Below are positions 1 through 8,189 of a stretch of 64,000 nucleotides of DNA, piece by piece. A program made the position numbers and the translations under genes. How positions within the stretch are numbered: the first letter of the stretch is position 1; the number at the start of each line of letters is the position of its first letter. This stretch comes from an uncultured Acidobacteriota bacterium. GTDB taxonomy: Bacteria; Acidobacteriota; Terriglobia; Bryobacterales; Bryobacteraceae. Below the pieces are notes generated by a model, which saw only the letters and a program-made list of their open reading frames with translations, had not been told where the DNA came from and ran no database searches. The DNA is taken from NCBI GenBank assembly GCA_902826605.1, contig CADEFM010000014.1, positions 62,001 to 126,000 on the forward strand. Direction: 5' to 3'.

Positions 1-848
1 ATCTCTCGAGCCTTATCGATTGCATCGTATTTCCGAACCGGCGCTGACATAATGAAGCGATAACCATCCGCCAAGACGCGCTCAACGTTGGCGGAAGTCA
101 CATGCGGGTGGCCGACCGGCACGTTATACTTCTTGCACGTGGCCACCACCTGGCCCATGGCGTCTTTGACAACAGGGTGGTCATACTGTCTGGGATAGCC
201 CAGCTCTTGGCTGAGGTCCCCCTCCCCGATCAGCACGCATCCGATGCCGGGAATATTCTTGAGAATTTCGTCCAGATTGGCGACTCCGCGCACACTCTCG
301 CACATGATAAAAACCAAAATTTCGCCCTGGGGGTTCAGGGGCCATACATCAGCCTTCGAATAATATTCCTGTTGTGTCAGGCCCCAGTAGCGGCACGCGG
401 ACGCCGGACCGTCACCGCGCCGCCCAACGGGCTCGTACTGGCCGGCGGCTTTTTGCCGGGGGTACCGGCACGATGCGACTGCGTTGTAGGCCTCTTCGGC
501 ATCGCCAATGTGCGGCCACACGACTCCATAGACTCCGCGATCCAGAGCCTGCTTCGCAAATGACTGATTCCTTTCCGCCCCGTTCGCAGGAATCCGGACC
601 ATGGGCGTCACGGCAGGGGTGAGCGAGCCCGACGTTACAATCTGCTTCCGATTCAGGAGGTATTGCAGCGAATCCTGGAGGGCCTGCACATCCCAAGGAT
701 TATGTTCCATCTCGAACAGAACACCATCATAGGGCGCGGTGCTGAATTCTATTGCTGTCTGCCGGTCGGCGTGCGCGAACGAGGCAAACGCAGGTCGCCC
801 CTCTTCCCAGGCTCGGATAACGTTGTTTAAGCGGCCAGTGCCGGTCAT
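1..848 (-). CDS. HpcH/HpaI-family aldolase (partial, runs off left edge)
   Basis: The frame is open from an ATG at 848 to the window edge (about 282 codons), so the C-terminus is missing. The translation fits the class II pyruvate aldolase (HpcH/HpaI, citrate-lyase-like TIM barrel) family. It has an EMEHNPWD segment near residue 48, a GVVWPH strand, an ESVRGVANLDEIL segment carrying the metal-binding Glu, and an IGEGDLSQELGYP segment carrying the metal-binding Asp. Family members cleave 4-hydroxy-2-oxo acids to pyruvate plus an aldehyde or oxoacid. It lies 16 bp downstream of ligJ on the same strand, so the likely substrate is a 4-hydroxy-2-oxo dicarboxylate made by that hydratase. Family assignment is firm; the substrate is inferred from context. 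Confidence 0.85.
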   Translation of the reverse strand, partial: MTGTGRLNNVIRAWEEGRPAFASFAHADRQTAIEFSTAPYDGVLFEMEHNPWDVQALQDSLQYLLNRKQIVTSGSLTPAVTPMVRIPANGAERNQSFAKQALDRGVYGVVWPHIGDAEEAYNAVASCRYPRQKAAGQYEPVGRRGDGPASACRYWGLTQQEYYSKADVWPLNPQGEILVFIMCESVRGVANLDEILKNIPGIGCVLIGEGDLSQELGYPRQYDHPVVKDAMGQVVATCKKYNVPVGHPHVTSANVERVLADGYRFIMSAPVRKYDAIDKARE

Positions 849-864
849 ACGAATGTCCTTTTTC

Positions 865-1890
865 TTACTTACTGCGCGCCTTCAACAAGGCGTCAAGACG
901 AGGATAGACCCGTCTCGCGTTGGCCTCGAAAATTTTATGGCGGTCTTCGCCGCTCAGACGCGGACAGGCATCGATGTATCTCTTCGTGTCGTCGAAATAT
1001 TCCCCTGTGCGGGGGTCACGTCCCTTGACGGCCCCAATCATTTCGGAGCCAAACAGAATATTGTCAACGGGGATGACCTGAGTCAGAAATTCGATACCAG
1101 GCTGATGGTACACGCAGGTGTCAAAAAAGACGTTATCGAGCAGCGGCTCAACGGATTGCTGCCGCACGTCCAGCGAAAGGCCGCGATAGCGCCCCCAATG
1201 ATAGGGCACCGCCCCGCCCCCATGCGGGATGACAAAACGCAGATCCGGGAGGTCCTTGAAGAGGTCCGCCAGCAGGAACTGCATGAATGCAGTGGTATCA
1301 CCGTTGATGTAGTGCGCACCTGTTCCGTGAACGCTCGGGTTGCAGGACGAACTAACGTGCACCATGGCGGGAACGTTCAGGCGCACCATTTCTTCGTAGA
1401 GCGGGTACCAGGTGCGGTCTGTGAGCGGCGGACCCTTCCAATATCCGCCCGACGGATCCGGATTCAGGTTACAGCCGACAAATCCAAGTTCCTCGACAGA
1501 CCGCCGCAGCTCAGGAACGCAGTTGGCTGGAGACATTCCCGGTGACTGCGGGAGCTGACACACCCCGACAAAATTTTCCGGAAAGAGTGTACATACGCGA
1601 TGGATCAGATTGTTGCAGACCTCCGCCCACACCAGACTGGTTTGCTCATTGCCAAGGTGATGCGCCATCTGGCTCGCGATCGGCGAAAAAAGCGTCAAGT
1701 CGCCGCCACGCTCCCTCTGTAGTCTCAGCTGACCTCCCTCAATGGCCGACCGGATTTCGTCGTCCGAAATCGCGAGCTCGGATGATTTCGGTGTGTTCAG
1801 GGGATCGCTGATGGAGTCAAGCTGCTTCTGACGCCACGCGTGAAGCTTCTTGGGCGCTGTTGTGAAGTGTCCGTGACAGTCGATGATCAT
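865..1890 (-). CDS. ligJ: 4-oxalomesaconate hydratase (LigJ-type amidohydrolase)
   Basis: The 341-residue protein starts MIIDCHGH and matches the LigJ/GalB-type amidohydrolase family along its whole length. Recognisable blocks are the metal-binding DCHGH at the N-terminus, NLNPDPSGG near residue 140, VHVSSSCN, the FVIPHGGGAVPYHWGR block, and LFGSEMIGAV with PRTGEYFDDTKRYI near the end. The family hydrates 4-oxalomesaconate to 4-carboxy-4-hydroxy-2-oxoadipate in the protocatechuate 4,5-cleavage and gallate pathways, in the cytoplasm. It sits between a secreted two-repeat protein (53 bp upstream) and an HpcH/HpaI aldolase (16 bp downstream), which suggests one transcript. No ligA/B/C/I genes are in view. 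A different but related hydratase or decarboxylase activity within amidohydrolase family 2 is the main alternative. Confidence 0.88.
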   Translation of the reverse strand: MIIDCHGHFTTAPKKLHAWRQKQLDSISDPLNTPKSSELAISDDEIRSAIEGGQLRLQRERGGDLTLFSPIASQMAHHLGNEQTSLVWAEVCNNLIHRVCTLFPENFVGVCQLPQSPGMSPANCVPELRRSVEELGFVGCNLNPDPSGGYWKGPPLTDRTWYPLYEEMVRLNVPAMVHVSSSCNPSVHGTGAHYINGDTTAFMQFLLADLFKDLPDLRFVIPHGGGAVPYHWGRYRGLSLDVRQQSVEPLLDNVFFDTCVYHQPGIEFLTQVIPVDNILFGSEMIGAVKGRDPRTGEYFDDTKRYIDACPRLSGEDRHKIFEANARRVYPRLDALLKARSK

Positions 1891-1943
1891 GATTGCCGCG
1901 CGATGCGTTCCTTCTGTGTATCACATTCGCCTATACTGACCGG

Positions 1944-3509
1944 TTACTTCTTGGCGGCGGCGTCTTTGATCGCTTTCAAATGGGGCAGCGAGTGGTCTTC
2001 TTCGTGGCAGGCTCCCTCGGTAAGTTCGAACTTGGGTTCGCGATCGAAGGAAAGAGCGATTGTCCACGGCCGCGTGTACACGACCGGATCGACGACAGTC
2101 GCCTCATAGTTCACCTTGTCCCGGTCAGCAGGGGTGAATCGCTCCACGACACGCTCAGCGTGGCTCACGATCTCACCACCCTCGTTCAGCCAAGTCTTGC
2201 CGTTGAGGTTGGTTGTTTCGACAACTAATGTGTCGCCGTCCCATCGCCCAATGGAGTCTCCTTGCCATAGCCGGATGGTATCTGGCAGGCGCTGGCTTCG
2301 GCTCAAGGAGATAATACGCCACGCTATGCGCTCATGTAAGACAACCAAGTATTCAGGCGTCTGTAGAATGTGAAACGATGTCGGCACATACATCGACCGC
2401 GGAACACCAGGAGGGAAGCAATGTGCAGTCGGATCGTCGTAGCCGCGCTCGGGGAGATTCCGCGAGACTCTCTCCTGGACCGCCCATGGCCGCATTGGGA
2501 GGATTCCGTCCGATGGATCTACGATCACTCCGCGTCCAGGTGGGGTCAGATTGGTGGCGTCCGGGGCGCGTTTCTCCAAGCCATAGTTTGCGCCACCAGC
2601 GTCGGGCACGTAGAACCCGTTGAAGTCGGGCCGGCCATTCGCGGTGCGGCGGATGTTTGATACCGGCCTATTGGCGGCGGGCCTTGGGGCGGCGTCCATG
2701 TCCGGAACCGGACTTCCATCGCCCGGATACCATGTCCGCTGCTCCGGAGTAAATAATCCGTTTTCCTCTTCGAGTTCCGCCTGGCACACATACTCAAACA
2801 GTCTGTCCCGGTCCACGCGTCTGCGCAAAGGGAATCGGATGGTCCACGATTTCGTGAACACCTTCGAATCTTCAATCGCTGCTTCGTACTGAATCGTATC
2901 GGGATCGGTCATCCGGTAACGCTCCACCACGTGGAGCGCTTCGCTGTGAAAATTCCCGGCCATGTCCAGCCAAGTTTTGTCATTGTGGTTGGCGACGTCG
3001 ACCACCAGAGTGTCGCCCTCCCAGTGGCCCCGCGAATCGCCCATCCAGGAATCGTAATCTTCGGGATGTTTGCCGTCGGTCGGAATCAAACGATACGCCA
3101 GCGACCACTCGAAGGTCATCGCGATTGCCAGGGGTGTCTGAAAGATCTGGAACGGGTAGTCCAGATACATGATGCGGGGGGTGCCCGGCAGGAAGCATTG
3201 TCGATAGGGATCGGCCTTCAGGCGATTCTTGTAGTTTTCGGCTTTCTTGGCCGCCGCCCAGGGCTGATAGGGTATATCCCCACGGGCCACAACTGACCGC
3301 CCGGCCACCATGTTGTTCCTAGCAGCGTGATCCTGGAGGTCAATTCCCGCGCTGCTCGCTGCCTGCCAGATACCCTGCAGATCGGGCTTGCCGTCCACAG
3401 TTCGAGGAATGGGGTTTCCGGGTGCAGGAACGCTTTGCGGAGCAGCCATTAGCGCTCCGGCGACGACAGCGGCGACGAGAATTGGTTGGCTAAGAGAAAT
3501 AGTGAGCAT
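1944..3509 (-). CDS. Secreted protein with two tandem homologous domains, function unknown
   Basis: This 521-residue protein has an N-terminal hydrophobic signal-like segment followed by two copies of a roughly 230-residue domain. Repeat 1 begins with RTVDGKPDLQGIWQ and repeat 2 with RTANGRPDFNGFYV. Both then carry a CFPPG/CFLPG-PR-Y motif, a FQ/LQTP segment, a GDS.G.W.GDTLVV motif and a C-terminal VVERY/VVERF segment followed by YEA. This architecture is common in secreted proteins of Solibacter-like acidobacteria, but I know of no assigned function. It is first in the minus-strand set with ligJ and the aldolase, so it may bind or process an aromatic or plant-derived substrate outside the cytoplasm; that is inference. 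The start gives a good signal peptide and was kept. Confidence 0.8.
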   Translation of the reverse strand: MLTISLSQPILVAAVVAGALMAAPQSVPAPGNPIPRTVDGKPDLQGIWQAASSAGIDLQDHAARNNMVAGRSVVARGDIPYQPWAAAKKAENYKNRLKADPYRQCFLPGTPRIMYLDYPFQIFQTPLAIAMTFEWSLAYRLIPTDGKHPEDYDSWMGDSRGHWEGDTLVVDVANHNDKTWLDMAGNFHSEALHVVERYRMTDPDTIQYEAAIEDSKVFTKSWTIRFPLRRRVDRDRLFEYVCQAELEEENGLFTPEQRTWYPGDGSPVPDMDAAPRPAANRPVSNIRRTANGRPDFNGFYVPDAGGANYGLEKRAPDATNLTPPGRGVIVDPSDGILPMRPWAVQERVSRNLPERGYDDPTAHCFPPGVPRSMYVPTSFHILQTPEYLVVLHERIAWRIISLSRSQRLPDTIRLWQGDSIGRWDGDTLVVETTNLNGKTWLNEGGEIVSHAERVVERFTPADRDKVNYEATVVDPVVYTRPWTIALSFDREPKFELTEGACHEEDHSLPHLKAIKDAAAKK

Positions 3510-4367
3510 GACGATGTCTGAACAGCGCAGGATTTACTGTTCTGAATCCCAGTATACGAGCTAAGGAGAGGATTTCCTTATCATGTACAGGAGCTAGGCA
3601 AGCACTTATGACGAAAACGTAACCTCATGGAAGATGCCACGTCTAATCTATTGCAGTGGAGGCATTTCGTCCACTGGCAACCGAATTGTGTAGTGGTGTG
3701 CTGAAAAGGAATTCTCTATGTGGATACACCTATTTCAAGCGTCGCTCACAGGGTTGGGGCTTTTACTGGGTCCTCTGGCCCTCGTCGCCGCCTTAGCGGG
3801 TGCCCTGTTGTTGCTCGATCACCTTTCCCAATCTGTAAGAACGCATCACCGTCCGCATTAGCCGTGACTCACCTGGCGGTTGCGTTTGAAATAGGGATGG
3901 AACCAATACCCGCCGGATGATGTATCCGGAAAGGTGAAAGCAGGTGCGTTTCCGCCCAAATTCCCCGCCGATGTCAGAGAGACTACTCTTTTTGCCTTCG
4001 TCCCGAGCCAGGGAGCAGTGTTGCCCTTGGCCCACTGGACCGCTTCGGGTCCTGCCAACTGCGCGGTGACCCGAAACGGCAACGCCGATGACCATCCGCC
4101 CGGGTTGCCGCAGCTAGGGACAAGTCCTTCCTGTACCAACAAGCAGCCGCAAGTTGGCTTGAAACCATCCCAGCAACAAGGCCAACCGATCGGTCCATCC
4201 AATCCCCCGAGCTCATCGCTAAACTTAACACGGTGGGTGCAAGAGACCAGCGGCGAAATTGTCTGGGCCTCGTTGATTGCCAGCATTCGCAACGTTCATT
4301 GGGTTGATCGCCTTGCGATATCATACTCAATGCAGGAACCAGGATTTAGGAAAAGGGACCAAAATAG
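3510..4367. other. 858-bp intergenic region without a convincing gene
   Basis: This lies between two divergently transcribed genes, so it must hold promoters for both. Overlapping ORFs occur on both strands between about 3860 and 4390, but none shows a recognisable domain, signal peptide or matching ribosome site, and those on opposite strands overlap each other. A plus-strand frame near 4120-4320 reads like a protein tail (DKSFLYQQAAASWLE) yet has an in-frame stop shortly upstream and no start; it could be a decayed fragment. I call nothing here. Confidence 0.5.
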
Positions 4368-6215
4368 ATGCGAACGTCATTGTTGCTAGCTGTGAGTTTG
4401 GTGTTGCCCGCCCTGTACGCGCAAAATGATTGGCCGACATACGCACATGACCCGGGTGGTCACCGCTATTCACCCCTCAAGCAGATCACTGCGGCCAACG
4501 TAGCCAAGCTGGCGCCTGCGTGGAGTTACCAGATGATGAAGAACGAGGGTCAGACTCGGCTGAGCCAGTCGATCCCGCTCATGGTTAATGGCGTCTTGTA
4601 CGTTGGGTACCCGATTAACCGCGTCGCTGCGTTGGAACCCGAAACCGGCAAGGTCCTGTGGGAGTTTGCCGGCAAGTTGATAGATCCAACTCGAATTACA
4701 CTCGGATCCATGCGAGGTTTGGCATATTGGCCAGGCGACAAACAGACGCCTCCGCAGATTGTGTTCGGGACCCCGGATGGCGAACTCTATTCCATCAACG
4801 CAAAGACCGGCAAACCCAATCCAGGATTCGGCAACGAAGGGGTGGTGAATCTGAGAACGCCCGAGATCATGAACGGGTTTCCGAACATCCACTATGGTTT
4901 GAATTCTGCTCCCTTCGTGTACAAGAACCTGGTATTCACTGGCGCCCACAATATTGACAACACCGGACCGAAGGGACCAGCGGGCGATGTGCGCGCATGG
5001 GATCTGCGAACAGGGAAGCTGGTATGGACGTTCCATACCGTGCCAAGGCCGGGTGAAATGGGCCATGAAACCTGGCTGGGGGATTCTTGGAAGCGAATGT
5101 CTGGCGCGAACGTATGGACCTTTTTCAGCGTTGACGCGGAGCGTGGAATTCTCTATATGCCGCTCGGTTCCGTCAATAACGATTACTACGGAGGAGATCG
5201 CCCGGGACCGAACCTATTCTCCAGTTCCATTGTGGCGGTGGACGCCGAGACCGGCAAGCTGAAATGGTATTTCCAAGCTACACATCACGACCTCTGGGAC
5301 TATGACATGCCAGTCCCGCCGATGCTGTTCGATGTGGTCAAGGACGGCAAGAAGATCCCGGCCGTTGGCGCAATGAACAAAGCCAGCTTGCTGTTCATTC
5401 TGAACCGCGTTAGCGGCGAACCTATCTACGGGGTGGAGGAGCGTCCGGTACCCCAAGGGAATGTGCCTGGCGAATGGTACTCCCCGACCCAACCATTCCC
5501 CGTCAAACCTCCGCCATTGGCTCGGATGAGCTTCAAGTATCCAGACGATATCGCGAAAGTGACCCCTGAACACGAGAAGGCATGCCTCGAACTGCTGGGG
5601 AAAGTGGATGGTGGGCGTAATCGTGGACCCTACACACCTTTGTCGGAGGCGGGGGCGCTGGTCCTGCCGAATAATTTTGGTGGCGCTACTTGGAGTGGGG
5701 GAGCGTTCGATCCGACCCTGGGATACTACATCATCAATACGACGGATACGGGCTGGTGGCTGAACACTACGCGTCTAGACTCGGACCCGGGCGCCCCTCC
5801 CGATTCGCCCAGATTGTTCGGACGTCCCCCTGGCGTTCCTCGCCAGGCTGTGGCTGTCAATGGCTGGCCTTGCTGGCAGCCGCCGTGGGGCAGACTGACC
5901 GCGATCAATGTGAACACGGGTGACATCGCCTGGCAGATACCCTTTGGCACGATGGAGGGAGTGCCAGCGGGAATTAAGACCGGAGCGTCAAATTTGGGAG
6001 GTGGCCCGATGACGACGGCCGGTGGCCTCACCTTTATTGCGGCCGCCCTTGATGGTATGTTCCGCGCCTTCGATAGCAAGACCGGCCAGGAGCTGTGGAG
6101 CGTCAAGACCAAGGAGGTCGCCCACGCAAATCCGATTTCGTACATGGGCAAAGACGGGAAGCAATATATTGCCATTGCCGCCGGGTCCGCCTTCGTGACA
6201 TATAAGCTTCCGTGA
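4368..6215 (+). CDS. Secreted PQQ-dependent (quinoprotein) dehydrogenase
   Basis: A 615-residue protein with a signal peptide ending near ALYAQ, followed by the eight-bladed quinoprotein propeller. The first blade starts at WPTYAHDPGGHRYSPLKQI. Tryptophan-docking type blade motifs recur (ALEPETGKVLWEF, AWDLRTGKLVWTF, AVDAETGKLKWYF, AFDSKTGQELW), and the signature WDYDMPVPP lies near residue 310. There is no fused cytochrome c domain, so electrons must leave through a separate carrier. The family oxidises alcohols or sugars in the periplasm with PQQ. Substrate cannot be told from sequence. It stands alone and ends 7 bp from a convergent gene. No pqq biosynthesis genes lie in the window. Confidence 0.87.
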   Translation: MRTSLLLAVSLVLPALYAQNDWPTYAHDPGGHRYSPLKQITAANVAKLAPAWSYQMMKNEGQTRLSQSIPLMVNGVLYVGYPINRVAALEPETGKVLWEFAGKLIDPTRITLGSMRGLAYWPGDKQTPPQIVFGTPDGELYSINAKTGKPNPGFGNEGVVNLRTPEIMNGFPNIHYGLNSAPFVYKNLVFTGAHNIDNTGPKGPAGDVRAWDLRTGKLVWTFHTVPRPGEMGHETWLGDSWKRMSGANVWTFFSVDAERGILYMPLGSVNNDYYGGDRPGPNLFSSSIVAVDAETGKLKWYFQATHHDLWDYDMPVPPMLFDVVKDGKKIPAVGAMNKASLLFILNRVSGEPIYGVEERPVPQGNVPGEWYSPTQPFPVKPPPLARMSFKYPDDIAKVTPEHEKACLELLGKVDGGRNRGPYTPLSEAGALVLPNNFGGATWSGGAFDPTLGYYIINTTDTGWWLNTTRLDSDPGAPPDSPRLFGRPPGVPRQAVAVNGWPCWQPPWGRLTAINVNTGDIAWQIPFGTMEGVPAGIKTGASNLGGGPMTTAGGLTFIAAALDGMFRAFDSKTGQELWSVKTKEVAHANPISYMGKDGKQYIAIAAGSAFVTYKLP

Positions 6216-6222
6216 CACTGCC

Positions 6223-7179
6223 TCAGATAGCAGGCACACTTCCGAGGCTGCTTTTAATGACTCGCAGGACCAACACAACGATGGGCTGTGACGCGGTAAA
6301 TTCGATGGATCCCGTTTGCGTGATGTTTCCGAACAGATCGGGGACGGTTCTGGCATAATATCCGCCGGGGGCGCTCTGATTCAGTTGATTGCATCCACAT
6401 CCGGCAGCTAGTATTGGCGTCTGCACAGGCGCGCCAACATTGCCGCCCTCCCCATCCCGAAGAGCAATCGTCACAGACTGGGCCACGGGTGAAGCATTCA
6501 CCACCGAAAAAGCGGTGACATAATCACCGCCTTGAAAAAGCGGCGCGGTCCAGCGGGTCTTAGCGGAGCGAACGTCAATGGGGGTCACTGTGACCTGCCA
6601 GCTTAGTGCCTCGTAGTAATACGTCAATTGAGTCGTCGCCTCTCTTAAGGCCTGCGCGTTGGGCGCCATGACTTGCAGCTGCATAGGCCCTTCTCCAAGT
6701 CCCGGGGCTTGCACGGATAGAGACGAAGATCCCTGCGGACAAGCGGCGAGGCCTGTGAAGTCAATGTGGCCGGCTCCACCGGAGAGGACAGGCCCTTGAA
6801 GTTCCTGGATTCCCTCATTAATCTCGGGATCTGCGGTCCAAAGCCCGAGACAAGAGGTCTGCCTTGAGACGGTCGCCGAATCCCCAGGGTAAATGATCAC
6901 ACCAAAGCCAGCTCGAGTTCCCTCAACAAGTCCTCCCGTGAGCGGCTGGACCGGGAGCAGTCCGGAAATTTGAGTGGTCCAGCCATTGCCTACGGCGAAT
7001 TGGGGAAAGATCATTGTCTTCAAGCATGCATATCCAGGCATGCCCGGAAGCTGGACGATGGTCTGATCCGTGGTACCGCAATCGGCAGGCGGCGCGGTAC
7101 TCAAAAAGCTTTCGTCTTGCGCACAGACCGGCGCAACGATCAAAAGCAAAAATAGGGAAAGGAAGGTAATCGTTTTCAA
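6223..7179 (-). CDS. Secreted protein of unknown function, Solibacter-type
   Basis: I place the start at a TTG at 7179 because it lies 6 bp after a clean GGAGG and gives a textbook signal peptide (MKTITFLSLFLLLIVAPVCA). An ATG at 7185 abuts the same GGAGG, and a longer start at 7215 is also open. The mature protein of about 300 residues is beta-rich. It contains several Cys (ADCGTT, YACLKT, SCLGLW, AACPQ, GCGCNQ) and a C-terminal segment resembling surface Ig-like proteins (TAFSVVNASPVAQSVTIALRD, then SIEFTASQPIVVLVLR). I recognise no named domain. It converges on the PQQ dehydrogenase with a 7-bp gap and no obvious terminator. Confidence 0.75.
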   Translation of the reverse strand: MKTITFLSLFLLLIVAPVCAQDESFLSTAPPADCGTTDQTIVQLPGMPGYACLKTMIFPQFAVGNGWTTQISGLLPVQPLTGGLVEGTRAGFGVIIYPGDSATVSRQTSCLGLWTADPEINEGIQELQGPVLSGGAGHIDFTGLAACPQGSSSLSVQAPGLGEGPMQLQVMAPNAQALREATTQLTYYYEALSWQVTVTPIDVRSAKTRWTAPLFQGGDYVTAFSVVNASPVAQSVTIALRDGEGGNVGAPVQTPILAAGCGCNQLNQSAPGGYYARTVPDLFGNITQTGSIEFTASQPIVVLVLRVIKSSLGSVPAI

Positions 7180-7313
7180 GAACATCCTCCGTAATTTTTC
7201 CACACTACCACACATATACCCGGTGCTCCCGCCTGAAGAGCAGATTGGCCTGATGCTCGCAGCATCGTTGCGCTCATGGATGAAACGCGGTACGCTCGTG
7301 CCGTGAGGTGCCT

Positions 7314-7967
7314 GTGAAAAGGATATTCCTGGATTGCGGATTCCATTTGGGCCAGAGTCTGCGTCACTTCCAGCGCCACGGAGTCATCGATTCTTCATGG
7401 GAGATCCACGCGTTTGAAGCGAACCCCGCCTGTCAACTTATGCGGCGGCTAGACGCGTTTGAGTTGACTGTCATTCCCCATGCTTGTGCGCTGTGGATCA
7501 GCGAGGGATACGTGGCGTTCCGGCAGGAGAACCATATCCTTAGCCGCTCGGAGTCGCCCACCGATGGGCAGTCGAACGTCGATGGCTGGGGTAGTTCCGT
7601 GGCTGCAACGGGCGCTCAGCATGCTGGCTATGAACCGGAAATCATGGTTCCGTGTATCGACTTCTCGCGATTCGTTAAGGAACTGCCAAGTCCTGCCGAG
7701 ATCATCTGTAAGTTGAACGTCGAAGGCAGCGAGTTCGCCATCCTCCGGCGGATGCTGACCGAGGGAACCATAGACCGGATTTCCAAGCTCTACGTTGAGT
7801 TTCACCCAGGGATGGTGGGCACGGAGACGGATGAATCCGTCCGCGCTCTAGTGAGTCAAATCACCCGCCGCGGGGTCATTGTCGATGAGTCCGAGATTTA
7901 CAACATTCCATACGCCGTTGGACTAGCCTCTGCTGCAGCCGCTGGGCTTGGTACAAGAAAAGCCTAG
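7314..7967 (+). CDS. FkbM-family methyltransferase
   Basis: About 217 residues. The SAM-binding motif is FLDCGFHLGQS at the N-terminus, followed by an acidic turn FEANP near residue 40 and the FkbM hallmark KLNVEGSEFAIL near residue 140. FkbM proteins O-methylate sugars or other small hydroxyl groups, often on glycans. The GTG at 7314 is preferred because GTGAGG precedes it by 5 bp; a GTG at 7308 is also possible. It is monocistronic, between two minus-strand genes, so its target cannot be inferred from neighbours. Confidence 0.78.
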   Translation: MKRIFLDCGFHLGQSLRHFQRHGVIDSSWEIHAFEANPACQLMRRLDAFELTVIPHACALWISEGYVAFRQENHILSRSESPTDGQSNVDGWGSSVAATGAQHAGYEPEIMVPCIDFSRFVKELPSPAEIICKLNVEGSEFAILRRMLTEGTIDRISKLYVEFHPGMVGTETDESVRALVSQITRRGVIVDESEIYNIPYAVGLASAAAAGLGTRKA

Positions 7968-7973
7968 TGCATA

Positions 7974-8000
7974 CCGCGGTAAAGACGACCGCGGGTTCTT
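7974..8000 (+). terminator. Weak hairpin after the FkbM gene
   Basis: Arms CCGCGG at 7974-7979 and 7989-7994 pair around a 9-nt loop and are followed by GTTCTT. The U-run is poor, so termination is only possible. Confidence 0.25.
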
Positions 8001-8189
8001 CCGGCGCCAGGATCCGTGTCTTATAATGAGGCGCGAGCCGGAACCATTTTGACTTGGCAGTTCCTCTGCATGAGACCGCTGGTTCCATCAACGCAACTGG
8101 TTGCTCACAGATCGAGCTTGGTATGGACTGCTTTGCCTTTCGATGAAATGCGGACCGAATCTTGATCGATTCGCCGTTGACAGGTTCCT

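Noticed and set aside
739..1545. 268-codon plus-strand ORF antisense to ligJ
   Set aside because: It lies entirely on the opposite strand of a clear LigJ/aldolase pair, with no domain, so it is a shadow of GC-rich coding DNA.
3858..4389. Overlapping ORFs on both strands in the 3.5-4.4 kb gap
   Set aside because: They overlap each other on opposite strands, show no domain or ribosome site, and a better frame has an in-frame stop upstream.
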